Assembly (NCBI GenBank): GCA_938006875.1
Contig: CALLMJ010000117.1
Coordinates: forward strand, 1 to 43,751
DNA from: an uncultured Bacteroidia bacterium
GTDB taxonomy: Bacteria; Bacteroidota; Bacteroidia; J057; CALLMJ01
Length of the DNA stretch: 43,751 nucleotides
Direction of reading: 5' to 3'
The position numbers and the translations under genes are program-made. The notes under the pieces are model-generated. The model searched no databases, had not been told where the DNA came from, and saw only the letters and a program-made list of their open reading frames with translations. Below are positions 6,871 to 15,114 of the stretch, one piece after another; the first letter of the stretch is position 1, and every line of letters begins with the position of its first letter.

Positions 6871-8102
6871 CCGAAAATTAATTTAAAGTAAAACATGGGA
6901 TTTTTTAATTGGTTTCTTAATTCCAAATCTTCAAACATACAACTTATTGCATGTTTAAGGGTAGAATTAGAATTAGCTTTATTCACAACTAAATTAAACA
7001 AAAACGGATATTTTAGCAAAGATTGTAAAACTCTACTTAATCTCAATTCAGACCAAAGTCTTTTATAAACCTTATCATCATATTGATTTAGAAATTGAGC
7101 AGAAAAATTTTGGTTTTGTATAGCTAATTGAGCAGTATGTGCAGCAAACATTCCAGACATCAAAGCGTTACCAATCCCTTCGCCTGTGAAAGGATCAATT
7201 AAAGAAGCGGCGTCTCCAATTAGTAAAAAATGATTACCAGAAATTTTTCTTTTTTTAGAACCTAATGGCAAACCAAAACCTTTCATTCCATCTATGATTT
7301 TTGCTTCTTTAAAACGTTCTTTGAGAAAAGGGTGTTCATGAATACATTGGTTCATAGCTTTTTTTAAGTCTATTTTCTTTTTTTTAATCACATCAGAGCG
7401 CATACCTACTCCAACATTCGCTTGACCATTGGGCAAAGGAAAAATCCATAAATAGCCGGGTAAAAATTCTTTTAAAAAAATTAATTCAATAAAATTTTCT
7501 GAATCTAAATCTTTAACACCTTCATAATAAGTTCTTATTCCAGCACAATAATGCTCTGGTTCCATTTTAATATTCCCAAATTCTTTAGCAAATCGTGAAT
7601 AAGCACCATCAGCTGCAATAATTAATTGGGGATTTAAGGTTTTACCGTTATTCAAATGAATTTCCCAACCATTGTTAGTTCTCTGGACTTTTTCATAACT
7701 AGTATTTTCTATAATGTTAATCAATGAATTATTCTGAATTTCTCGAAATAAAAAATAATCAAAATCTATTCTTTTACTTAAAAATCCGGGTACAGTTTTT
7801 TGACTATTATTTTTTTGACTTTTAAATGGTACTCTTAAAGATTTTAAGTTGGGAGCAACAAAATTTACACCCCAAGAACCAATTTGAAAGTCTTTTTCTG
7901 CAAATTGTTGAACGATTTCAGGGTCATATTTTTTTAAAACTTCTACAACTTTTCCGCTTAAAGCATCACCACAAATTTTGTCCCTTGGAAATTGTGATTT
8001 TTCAATAATTGTACAAGGAATTTGAAGTTGAGCTAAAAATAATGCAGTCATGCAGCCTCCGGGTCCTGCACCTAAAATCAAAATTTCTTCAGAAGAATTC
8101 AT
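6867..8102 (-). CDS. Geranylgeranyl-reductase-family FAD oxidoreductase
   Basis: The 411-residue flavoprotein has the N-terminal dinucleotide-binding motif ILGAGPGGCMTALFLA (about residues 8-23), the CGDALSGK segment after KSQFPRDKI (about 36-51) and the second FAD motif LLIGDAASLIDPFTGEGIG (about 291-309). All are typical of the geranylgeranyl reductase/FixC group, which reduces double bonds in isoprenoid chains or acts on related lipids. The real substrate is not evident. It leads a two-gene minus-strand unit with the zinc-ribbon protein. The ATG at 8102 is supported by a -7 box only 5 nt upstream. Confidence 0.85.
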   Translation of the reverse strand: MNSSEEILILGAGPGGCMTALFLAQLQIPCTIIEKSQFPRDKICGDALSGKVVEVLKKYDPEIVQQFAEKDFQIGSWGVNFVAPNLKSLRVPFKSQKNNSQKTVPGFLSKRIDFDYFLFREIQNNSLINIIENTSYEKVQRTNNGWEIHLNNGKTLNPQLIIAADGAYSRFAKEFGNIKMEPEHYCAGIRTYYEGVKDLDSENFIELIFLKEFLPGYLWIFPLPNGQANVGVGMRSDVIKKKKIDLKKAMNQCIHEHPFLKERFKEAKIIDGMKGFGLPLGSKKRKISGNHFLLIGDAASLIDPFTGEGIGNALMSGMFAAHTAQLAIQNQNFSAQFLNQYDDKVYKRLWSELRLSRVLQSLLKYPFLFNLVVNKANSNSTLKHAISCMFEDLELRNQLKNPMFYFKLIFG

Positions 8103-8107
8103 TATTG

Positions 8108-8115
8108 CAAAATTA
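8108..8115 (-). promoter_or_regulatory. -7 box of the flavoprotein gene
   Basis: TAATTTTG on the minus strand ends 5 nt before the ATG at 8102. A TTTTTG lies upstream but at a short spacing of 15 bp. A leaderless transcript is likely if this box is used. Confidence 0.5.
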
Positions 8116-8232
8116 ATAGTTTTTATAGAGCAAAAAGAATATTATCCTTTATAAATCTCAATCCATAAATTTTTATTTCATTCAATTGATTTCTTGCAAA
8201 ACGAATTATTTCATTAAATAAAATTCTAAATT

Positions 8233-8264
8233 TTTGTATATTTACTTTATTATTCTTAACTTTG
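8233..8264 (+). promoter_or_regulatory. Promoter of the M14 peptidase gene
   Basis: TTTG (8233-8236), a 20-bp spacer and TAACTTTG (8257-8264) form a complete consensus promoter. It lies inside the N-terminal extension proposed by the ORF track, which excludes the TTG at 8234 as the start. Confidence 0.7.
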
Positions 8265-8275
8265 CAAAAAAATTT

Positions 8276-10600
8276 ATGAAATTATTTTTTGTTTTTCTAT
8301 TTTTTATAATTTTTTATCAAATTTCTTATCCACAGGAATTGTATCACCGTGTAAAAATTTTTTCTTCTCCCAAGAATCCAATTGTCAAAGACTTATCATT
8401 AGACCATATCATTCCTGAAAAAGATGGCTTTATTGTAGAAATTCTAGATAATGAAGTAGAAGAATTAAAAAAACATCAAATACCCCATCAAATCTTGGTC
8501 TATGACTTAGAAAAATTCTATCAACAACAAATATATTCCAATGATCAAGAAAAAACTATGGGAGTAGGTTGTAAGAAAATTCCTGTTTTCAGTGATCCAT
8601 CAAATTTTGTATTGGGTTCAATGGGAGGATATTACACCTACCAAGAAGCTTTAGCTCAATTAGATTCCATGCGTGCTAAATATCCTCAATGGATTTCAGC
8701 CAAAGCTCCAATTTCTTCTGAATTAACTCATCAAAATAGACCTCTTTACTTTGTTAGAATTTCGGATAATCCTGATATAGATGAAAATGAACCAGAGATG
8801 CTTTATACTGCACTGCATCATTGTAGAGAAGTTGCGTCTTTAACTCAGCTGATTTATTACATGTGGTACCTTTTAGAAAATGCTCAAAATCCAGAAATTC
8901 AATTTATTCTACAGAATACAGAACTTTATTTTGTTCCGATATTAAATCCTGATGGGTATGTATACAATCAAACCACAAACCCGACGGGAGGAGGTATGTG
9001 GAGAAAAAATAGAAGACCCATGATGAACAATACTTTTGGAGTAGATTTAAATCGTAATTATGGTTATTTTTGGGGTTATGATAATACAGGTTCAAGTCCA
9101 GACAGCACTAAAGATACTTACAGAGGTCCTGCTCCTTTTTCTGAACCTGAAACCCGTGCTATTCGTGATTTTTGTATTGGTCATGATTTTAAAATTACTC
9201 TGAATTATCATACCTATGGAAATTTGTTAGTTTATCCTTGGGGTTACTTGCCTCAATTGAATACACCCGATTCTTCTATTTTCAGAAATTATTCTAAATA
9301 CCTTACTCAATATAACGGCTATCTTTACGGTACCGGTGACGAAACGGTTGGGTATGTAACCAATGGCGATTCTGATGATTGGATGTACGGAGAACAAACT
9401 CAAAAAAATAAAATTATTTCTATGACACCTGAAATCGGAAATCAAAATGATGGTTTTTGGCCAGCTCAATCCCGTATTTTACCATTAGCCCGAGAAAACC
9501 TTTTCCCTAACCTAACTGCTGCAAAATTTCTACTGAAATATGCTATTGCAGAAAATCAATCTCCAAAATTTGTAAATTCCTTGAACTACTTTTATAAATA
9601 TTTGTTCAAAAGATTAGGCTTCGAAGACGGTGGCAATTATACGGTTCAAATTCAGCCTATTTCTCCTAATATTCAAAATGTTGGAAGCCCTAAAATATAC
9701 AATCAACCACCTTTTGGTTATGAAAAATTAGATTCTATTGAAATTCAATTGAATCCGAATACCCAACCTAGTGAAATTATCCAATTTGTTGTAATAATTA
9801 CTAACGGTTCTTTTATTTATTCTGATACCATCACTCAGTATTTTTATGGAGGTACTATCATTTTTGCATCGGATTGTAATTCTTTAACTAATTGGAATAC
9901 AAATACCTGGGGAGTACAAAGTGGTACTTTAACAGAATCTCCAAACGGTAACTACCCTAATAATAGCACAAGAGCCCTAACTTCTTCATACTTTGATGCT
10001 TCTAATGCCGATGCTTTACTCATCAAGTTCAAAGCAAAATGGGATATTGAAAAAAATTATGATTATTTAGTAGTTCAAATTTCGGATTCTGGTTCTAGTG
10101 TTTGGCAAAATTTATGCGGAATTTATACAGAAACTGGTACAAGTAACCAAATACAAGGGGAGCCTATTTACCATGGTAAACAATCTCAATGGGTTGAAGA
10201 AAACATCATTGTTCCTACATCTATATTTAGCTTATCCCCAAACAAAGTCCGATTACGTTTCCGTTTTCAAAGTGATGGAGGAGTTTCCGGTGATGGCTTT
10301 AGGTTAGATGATGTAGAGGTAAGAAAAGTAACCCATCCAACTACTTTTAGCAATATTACCCATGATTTTAAACCTTTAATTTTCCCTAACCCATTCCAAG
10401 AAGCTATTCATTATCATAATGTTCCAGAAAATTCTGAAATATTCGTTTTTAATACACAGGGACAAAAAGTCATTTCCCACCAAATTACTCATAATAAAGG
10501 ATTTATTCCAACATCGAACTGGGTAAAAGGTTTATATTTCTATCAAATAGTTCATCAAAATCAAACGGTGTTATCAGGCAAGTTAGTAAAAACAGAGTAA
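8276..10600 (+). CDS. Secreted M14 zinc carboxypeptidase with T9SS sorting domain
   Basis: From the ATG at 8276 the protein is 774 residues. A signal peptide (KLFFVFLFFIIFYQISYPQ) is followed by a metallocarboxypeptidase domain: zinc ligands HHCRE (like HxxE), GVDLNRNYGYFWGY for substrate binding, the third zinc His in LNYHTYGNLLVYPWGY and the catalytic Glu in MTPEIGNQ. Next comes a beta-rich MAM/immune-inhibitor-A-like region (SDCNSLTNWNTNTWG...GDGFRLDDVEVRK). The C-terminal T9SS type-A domain starts FPNPFQEAIHYHNVP and ends GLYFYQIVHQN...SGKLVK. It should be exported, carried over the outer membrane and anchored or released. The 14 extra residues in the track are promoter sequence. Confidence 0.92.
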   Translation: MKLFFVFLFFIIFYQISYPQELYHRVKIFSSPKNPIVKDLSLDHIIPEKDGFIVEILDNEVEELKKHQIPHQILVYDLEKFYQQQIYSNDQEKTMGVGCKKIPVFSDPSNFVLGSMGGYYTYQEALAQLDSMRAKYPQWISAKAPISSELTHQNRPLYFVRISDNPDIDENEPEMLYTALHHCREVASLTQLIYYMWYLLENAQNPEIQFILQNTELYFVPILNPDGYVYNQTTNPTGGGMWRKNRRPMMNNTFGVDLNRNYGYFWGYDNTGSSPDSTKDTYRGPAPFSEPETRAIRDFCIGHDFKITLNYHTYGNLLVYPWGYLPQLNTPDSSIFRNYSKYLTQYNGYLYGTGDETVGYVTNGDSDDWMYGEQTQKNKIISMTPEIGNQNDGFWPAQSRILPLARENLFPNLTAAKFLLKYAIAENQSPKFVNSLNYFYKYLFKRLGFEDGGNYTVQIQPISPNIQNVGSPKIYNQPPFGYEKLDSIEIQLNPNTQPSEIIQFVVIITNGSFIYSDTITQYFYGGTIIFASDCNSLTNWNTNTWGVQSGTLTESPNGNYPNNSTRALTSSYFDASNADALLIKFKAKWDIEKNYDYLVVQISDSGSSVWQNLCGIYTETGTSNQIQGEPIYHGKQSQWVEENIIVPTSIFSLSPNKVRLRFRFQSDGGVSGDGFRLDDVEVRKVTHPTTFSNITHDFKPLIFPNPFQEAIHYHNVPENSEIFVFNTQGQKVISHQITHNKGFIPTSNWVKGLYFYQIVHQNQTVLSGKLVKTE

Positions 10601-10721
10601 TACTAACCCCAAAATATAGAATTAACACAAGAATTTCAATTCGTTAATTTTGTTATAAAAAGGTTCAAAAAAGTATTCTAAAGTTAAAAATCGTATTGAA
10701 AAAAATGCTAAAATTGACTTT
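10601..10721. terminator. Convergent intergenic region with a possible hairpin
   Basis: The M14 peptidase and glpD genes converge here. AATTAAC and GTTAATT (about 10620-10652) can pair around an A/T-rich loop, followed by TTTTG. A bidirectional terminator is plausible, but the stem is weak and A/T-rich. Confidence 0.3.
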
Positions 10722-12242
10722 TTATTTCTCAAAAATATTCTCTAAAACTATTTTTGCTTTTTCTGCAGCTTCAAAATCAATGATTCCAAGTCTAGTACCT
10801 CTCATTAAAGCATCTTGAACCGTATGAATTTGAGCAATTTCTTTTAAAAAAAACATTTCTCCAATGGTAAAAGGATAATTTTCAACAATCAAATCAGAAC
10901 CATATTTTTGTAAATATTCTAACAAAATAGGATATTCTGAACCGTAATAATGCAAATGTTGATGAACTTCTGCAGGAAGATTAAGAGTATTTTCATATTT
11001 TTTTTCAGAAGCGCCAATTAAAGGTAGATTTTTTGTTTTACAAGAAACATATTTTTGGTTTAAAACTTTAAAGGCTTCATCAACAGCTTCTTCTGCCATT
11101 TGACGATAAGTTGTCCATTTACCACCTAAAACACTGATAAAGTTTTTTTCTTGAAAGGTTTCTATTTCATGATTTCTTATTAAAGCTTCAGTATTCGTTT
11201 TATTCGCTTTTACCAAAGGTCTATAACCAGCAAAACTACCGATAATATCAGCCTTTTGAATGGGTTTTTCTAAATAAGGATTCGCTTGTCTTAATACGTA
11301 GTCAATATCCTCATTGGTAACTTTTGGGTGGGAATTAGGGTCTTTAACTTCTGTGTCTGTTGTACCTATGATAACTGCATAATACCAAGGAATTACAAAA
11401 ATAACTCTACCATCTTCTGTGGAAGGAATTAAAAGTGAATGCTGTGACGGAAGCCATTTACGTGGCAAAACTATATGAACTCCTTTACTGGGTCTTAAAC
11501 GGGGTTCAATATTATGAAAAAACATTTTACGAATGTTATCTGACTGAACACCAGCACAATTCAGAACTAAACGTGATTTAACTTCCAAAAATTCATTCTT
11601 TAAATTATCCTTAACTGCTAATTTATGAATTTTATTTTCATTATCCCATTCTTGAGAGGTTAATTCTAAATAATTTAGACAACAAGCACCTTTTTCTACT
11701 GCTGTTCTCATTAAAGCTGTTGCATAAAAAGCATCATTAAATTGTCCATCATAGTAAAGAACTGAAGAATTGAGTTTTTGCGAGTTTAACAATGGAAATT
11801 TAGTTATTGTTTCACTTTTTGAAAGAATACGAGAATTGGGAATATCATCTTTTCCCGCAATCCAATCGTAGATTTTGGTACCTAATAAATAATACCATTT
11901 TTGCCAAAAAGAATAAGTAGGAAGAATAAATGGAAGCGGATTACTGATATGAGGAGCATTTTGAATCATAATTTTACGTTCATTTAAAGCTTCATGAACT
12001 AGTTTATATTGACCATAATCAAGCTCTTTAACAGCTTTTTCTAAATAACGAACACCACCATGAATAAGCTTAGTGGAAGTAGAGGTAGGACCCGAAGCAA
12101 AGTCTTGTTTTTCAATTAATACTACTTTAAGACCCCTTGTAACAGCGTCTAAGGCTACTCCCAAACCTGTTGCTCCACCACCAATAACCAATATATCCCA
12201 TTCATTATGAATTAATTGGTGAATAAGATTTTGACGATTCAT
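10722..12242 (-). CDS. glpD: Aerobic-type glycerol-3-phosphate dehydrogenase
   Basis: The 506-residue flavoprotein begins with the FAD motif DILVIGGGATGLGVALDAVT (about residues 17-36) and continues with the family block TSTSTKLIHGGVRYLE (about 53-68). The DAO domain includes VIIGTTDTEV and FAGYRPLV. A C-terminal GlpD/GlpO accessory domain follows KWTTYRQMAEEAVDEA. It oxidises sn-glycerol-3-phosphate to dihydroxyacetone phosphate and passes electrons to quinone at the membrane. Its start overlaps the ftsE stop by 4 nt, so it is last in a minus-strand unit of small gene, ftsE and glpD. Confidence 0.93.
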   Translation of the reverse strand: MNRQNLIHQLIHNEWDILVIGGGATGLGVALDAVTRGLKVVLIEKQDFASGPTSTSTKLIHGGVRYLEKAVKELDYGQYKLVHEALNERKIMIQNAPHISNPLPFILPTYSFWQKWYYLLGTKIYDWIAGKDDIPNSRILSKSETITKFPLLNSQKLNSSVLYYDGQFNDAFYATALMRTAVEKGACCLNYLELTSQEWDNENKIHKLAVKDNLKNEFLEVKSRLVLNCAGVQSDNIRKMFFHNIEPRLRPSKGVHIVLPRKWLPSQHSLLIPSTEDGRVIFVIPWYYAVIIGTTDTEVKDPNSHPKVTNEDIDYVLRQANPYLEKPIQKADIIGSFAGYRPLVKANKTNTEALIRNHEIETFQEKNFISVLGGKWTTYRQMAEEAVDEAFKVLNQKYVSCKTKNLPLIGASEKKYENTLNLPAEVHQHLHYYGSEYPILLEYLQKYGSDLIVENYPFTIGEMFFLKEIAQIHTVQDALMRGTRLGIIDFEAAEKAKIVLENIFEK

Positions 12243-12904
12243 AGTTCTGTAACTTTACCAGCTTGGCATTGTAAAATTCGTGATGGAAATTTTTCCATTA
12301 AAGAAAAATCATGAGTAGCAATTAAAATTGAAGTGCCTTTTTGGCTTATACTTTTAAGTAATGAAAGAATTTGTTCGGATACTTCAGGGTCTAGATTACC
12401 TGTTGGTTCATCAGCAATGAGTAATAAAGGTTGATTAGCAATAGCCCTAGCAATTGAAACTCTTTGTTGTTCACCCCCTGAAATTTGGTGAGGAAATTGA
12501 TTCACTTTCATTGCCAAACCCACTACATTAAGTACTTCCATTACTCTTTGTTTTATTAAATTAGAATCATTATGACCTACCGCTCGCAAAGCAAATGCAA
12601 TATTTTCACCGATGGAACGGTCTGGAAGTAATTGAAAATCTTGAAAAACAATTCCTAATTTCCTTCTTAAAAATGGAACTTGTTCTTTTTTGATTTGATG
12701 AACTAAAAAATTATCCAAATAGATTTCACCAGTTAAAATGGGTTGATCTGCATAAATAGCTTTTAGTAAAGAACTTTTTCCTGAACCTGTTTTTCCGATA
12801 AGATAAACCAATTCAGAACTTTGAATTTCAAAATTCACTTCTTTTAAAACGATATTTTCATTGTAAGCTAAAGATACATTTTTAACGGAAAGAATGGAAC
12901 TCAT
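12239..12904 (-). CDS. ftsE: FtsE-like ABC transporter ATPase
   Basis: The product (221 residues from the ATG at 12904) is a single nucleotide-binding domain: Walker A IGKTGSGKSSLLKAI, Q-loop VFQDFQLLPDRS, signature ISGGEQQRVSIARAI, Walker B LLIADEPTGNLDPE and the H-loop ATHDFSL. The LLPDRS Q-loop region and short length fit FtsE, which with the FtsX permease links cell-wall hydrolysis to division, rather than a LolD-type exporter, though LolD cannot be fully excluded. No ftsX is adjacent. The track start at 12910 is a TTG overlapping the preceding stop; the ATG two nucleotides after that stop is preferred. Confidence 0.85.
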   Translation of the reverse strand: MSSILSVKNVSLAYNENIVLKEVNFEIQSSELVYLIGKTGSGKSSLLKAIYADQPILTGEIYLDNFLVHQIKKEQVPFLRRKLGIVFQDFQLLPDRSIGENIAFALRAVGHNDSNLIKQRVMEVLNVVGLAMKVNQFPHQISGGEQQRVSIARAIANQPLLLIADEPTGNLDPEVSEQILSLLKSISQKGTSILIATHDFSLMEKFPSRILQCQAGKVTEL

Positions 12905-12906
12905 GT

Positions 12907-13131
12907 TCAAGAATTTTGGGGAATTTCAATTTTTATAACTTTTCCAAATTCGAGATTTTCTGCAATTTTTTCAATATAATTTAATGATGACTCATCAATT
13001 TGTTTGCTTGCTTTTTCTCCACGACCTGGCCTAAAATAACCAACTAAAGTAAAATTATGATCTCGGACTTGAATATAATCTGGAATTTTGGCTTTTCCTT
13101 TAACTTTTAAAAGATAAAATATTTTATTCAT
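12907..13131 (-). CDS. Small uncharacterised protein upstream of ftsE
   Basis: This 74-residue, basic, probably cytoplasmic protein (MNKIFYLLKVKGKAKIPDYI...) has no signal peptide or membrane helix. Alternating hydrophobic stretches suggest a small beta/alpha fold. It is first in the unit, with its stop 2 nt before the ftsE ATG, and a -7 box lies 29 nt upstream. I recall similar small proteins beside ftsE in related genomes, but cannot name a family. Confidence 0.7.
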   Translation of the reverse strand: MNKIFYLLKVKGKAKIPDYIQVRDHNFTLVGYFRPGRGEKASKQIDESSLNYIEKIAENLEFGKVIKIEIPQNS

Positions 13132-13160
13132 TTTAGGGTTAAATTACAATTTTCATAATG

Positions 13161-13168
13161 CAAAATTA
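13161..13168 (-). promoter_or_regulatory. -7 box of the small gene/ftsE/glpD unit
   Basis: TAATTTTG on the minus strand lies 29 nt before the ATG at 13131 and directly beyond the rpoD terminator. The nearest TTTG upstream is at a long spacing of 23 bp. Confidence 0.5.
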
Positions 13169-13204
13169 AAAAAAATTCATATTTGCCGAAACAAATATGA
13201 ATTT
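13168..13204 (-). terminator. Rho-independent terminator of rpoD
   Basis: A perfect 13-bp stem (AAATTCATATTTG / CAAATATGAATTT, plus-strand 13173-13185 and 13192-13204) has a 6-nt loop CCGAAA. On the minus strand it is followed by a T-run. It lies 37 nt beyond the rpoD stop. Confidence 0.85.
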
Positions 13205-13240
13205 ACAGAATACTTAAATCCCAGAAATTAACTTAAATAA

Positions 13241-14107
13241 TCAACCTAAATAATATTTTAAGCTTTTGCTTCTGGAAGTAGAGCGTAATCTACGAATAGC
13301 TTTTTCTTTAATTTGGCGAACTCTTTCACGAGTTAATTCAAATTTTTCACCAATTTCTTCAAGTGTTAAAGAATGTTCTACTCCTATTCCAAAATATAAT
13401 CTTAAAACTTCTGCTTCTCTTGTGGTTAAAGTACTTAAAGCTCTATCCACCTCACGAGATAAACTTTCGTTCATAAGTCCTTGGTCAGGTCTTGGTTCAT
13501 CTTCATTTTCAAGAACATCTAATAAACGGTTTTCTTCCCCCTGAACAAATGGTGCGTCCATGGAAATATGACGACCCGAAATTTTTAATGTATCAGAAAC
13601 TTCTGATGCTGTCATTCCTTCTAAAATTTCTGCAATTTCATGTGGAGCGGGTTCTCTTTCAAATTCTTGTTCTAATTTTGAAAATGCTTTGCTAATTTTG
13701 TTTAATGCACCTACACGATTCAAAGGTAATCTAACAATTCTAGATTGTTCTGCTAAAGCTTGTAAAATGGATTGTCTAATCCACCAAACTGCGTAAGAAA
13801 TAAATTTAAAACCTCTGGTTTCATCAAACCTTTTCGCTGCTTTAATTAAACCTAAATTTCCTTCATTAATTAAGTCGCCTAAGGATAAACCTTGATTTTG
13901 GTATTGTTTAGCAACGGAAACAACAAACCTCAAATTTGCTTTTGTAAGTTTCTCTAAAGCAAATTGATCCCCTTCACGAATTCTTTGTGCTAATTCCACT
14001 TCTTCGTCAGCAGAAAGTAATTCCACACGCCCAATTTCTTGAAGATATTTATCCAATGATTGGGATTCCCTATTCGTTATCTGTTTACTGATTTTGAGTT
14101 GTCTCAT
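13241..14107 (-). CDS. rpoD: Primary RNA polymerase sigma factor (short Bacteroidota type)
   Basis: The 288-residue protein is a group-1 sigma-70 lacking the long region 1.1, as in Bacteroidota. Region 1.2 begins [20 protein letters not shown]. Region 2 carries [30 protein letters not shown] and the -10-binding/melting segment [16 protein letters not shown]. Region 3 follows, and region 4 ends with [20 protein letters not shown] (helix-turn-helix for the -33 box). It directs housekeeping transcription and should read the TTTG/TAnnTTTG promoters listed here. It is monocistronic, with its own terminator downstream. Confidence 0.97.
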   Translation of the reverse strand: MRQLKISKQITNRESQSLDKYLQEIGRVELLSADEEVELAQRIREGDQFALEKLTKANLRFVVSVAKQYQNQGLSLGDLINEGNLGLIKAAKRFDETRGFKFISYAVWWIRQSILQALAEQSRIVRLPLNRVGALNKISKAFSKLEQEFEREPAPHEIAEILEGMTASEVSDTLKISGRHISMDAPFVQGEENRLLDVLENEDEPRPDQGLMNESLSREVDRALSTLTTREAEVLRLYFGIGVEHSLTLEEIGEKFELTRERVRQIKEKAIRRLRSTSRSKSLKYYLG

Positions 14108-14409
14108 TTTTTAATTTTTACAAATAATATATACGTTCTTTATTGAAAAAAGGTTACAAAAAAAATCATTTTTTGAACTTTAAACAAAAAAAAATTTTTT
14201 TACTCACGAACATAAATATTCAATTATTTGATAAACAAAAATTTATATTTTAAAAGAAAACAAAAAAACTTTTTATTTTTCAAATATTCATAGAAAATTC
14301 AAAATAACAGGTTTAGCTCTAACTATCTCTATAAATTATTCTGTTCTTTGTTTCCTTATTTTTGATTTAAGGGATATTGCACTTCAAATAAATAAAATTT
14401 AAAAAAAGT
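14108..14409. promoter_or_regulatory. Divergent regulatory region between rpoD and rplU
   Basis: About 300 bp of very A+T-rich DNA without an ORF. For rpoD only a variant box is visible on the minus strand (TATTATTTG, 14129-14121, three bases between TA and TTTG), 13 nt before its ATG. The rest contains A and T tracts but no clear operator or riboswitch. Confidence 0.4.
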
Positions 14410-14440
14410 TTTGCACTTCAAAAATTTATTCATAATTTTG
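14410..14440 (+). promoter_or_regulatory. Promoter of rplU-rpmA
   Basis: TTTG (14410-14413), a 19-bp spacer and TAATTTTG (14433-14440) match the consensus exactly. The ATG at 14463 follows 22 nt later. The TTG start used in the track (14454) lies just downstream and is less likely. Confidence 0.8.
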
Positions 14441-14462
14441 CGAACTAAATTATTTGTGGGGT

Positions 14463-14774
14463 ATGTACGCAATAGTAAAAATAAATGGATTTCAATACAA
14501 AGTATCTGCTAATCAATATGTATATGTGAATAGGTTTCATGAAGCAGAAGGTAGTAATATCACTTTAAACGAAGTAATGCTTGTTGATAATAACGGTAAT
14601 ATCCAAGTAGGTAAACCTTATTTAAATGGAGTTACAGTTTCAGCAACTATATTAAACCATTTAAAAGACGATAAAGTAATCGTTTTTAAAAAGAAAAGAA
14701 GAAAAGGTTATAAAGTTAAAAAAGGACACAGACAATATTTAACCAAATTACAAATTAATTCAATCAACATTTAA
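14463..14774 (+). CDS. rplU: 50S ribosomal protein L21
   Basis: The product is 103 residues from the ATG at 14463, normal for L21. Conserved parts are MYAIVKINGFQYKV at the start, VGKPYLNGVTVSATIL in the middle and the basic KKKRRKGYKVKKGHRQ segment near the end, which contacts 23S rRNA. It is followed 12 nt later by rpmA, the almost universal L21-L27 pair. The track adds three residues (TTG start); the ATG is chosen because it matches the family N terminus. Confidence 0.97.
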   Translation: MYAIVKINGFQYKVSANQYVYVNRFHEAEGSNITLNEVMLVDNNGNIQVGKPYLNGVTVSATILNHLKDDKVIVFKKKRRKGYKVKKGHRQYLTKLQINSINI

Positions 14775-14786
14775 AATTATAAAGTC

Positions 14787-15035
14787 ATGGCTCATAAGAA
14801 AGGTGAAGGTAAAGTAAAAAACGGAAGAGAATCAGAAAGTAAACGTCTTGGAATAAAAATACTTGGTGGTCAATCAACTATTGCAGGCAATATTATTGTA
14901 AGACAAAGAGGTACTCGTTACCATGCTGGTTTAGGTGTTGGTATGGGGAAAGACCATACATTATTTTCATTAATTGATGGTACTGTGCGTTTTAAAGAAA
15001 AAAACGGAAAAAAAATAGTTGAAGTAGTTCAATAA
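14787..15035 (+). CDS. rpmA: 50S ribosomal protein L27
   Basis: This 82-residue protein starts [20 protein letters not shown] and has the central [17 protein letters not shown] and [14 protein letters not shown] blocks of L27. The basic N-terminal arm reaches the peptidyl-transferase centre. There is no cleavable N-terminal extension of the Firmicutes type. It is second in the rplU-rpmA operon, closed by the hairpin at 15061-15092. Confidence 0.97.
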   Translation: MAHKKGEGKVKNGRESESKRLGIKILGGQSTIAGNIIVRQRGTRYHAGLGVGMGKDHTLFSLIDGTVRFKEKNGKKIVEVVQ

Positions 15036-15051
15036 TTTTTTAAATATTTAA

Positions 15052-15082
15052 TTTGAAATTAAAGGCAAATCTCATAAATTTG
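15052..15082 (+). promoter_or_regulatory. metF promoter overlapping the rpmA terminator
   Basis: TTTG (15052-15055), a 19-bp spacer and TAAATTTG (15075-15082) form a complete consensus promoter. Its -7 box lies in the loop and descending arm of the upstream terminator. The predicted start site is near 15089, about 26 nt before the metF GTG. Confidence 0.55.
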
Positions 15083-15092
15083 CCTTTTTTTT
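15061..15092 (+). terminator. Rho-independent terminator of rplU-rpmA
   Basis: A perfect 10-bp stem (AAAGGCAAAT, 15061-15070; ATTTGCCTTT, 15078-15087) around a 7-nt loop CTCATAA is followed by a run of T residues to 15092. Confidence 0.9.
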
Positions 15093-15114
15093 ATTTACAG
15101 AAAATTTTTAATTA

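Noticed and set aside
8904-9469. Minus-strand ORFs within the M14 peptidase gene
   Set aside because: Antisense shadows; the plus strand carries all catalytic motifs.
13266-13695. Two plus-strand ORFs opposite rpoD
   Set aside because: Shadows of the strongly conserved sigma-factor gene.
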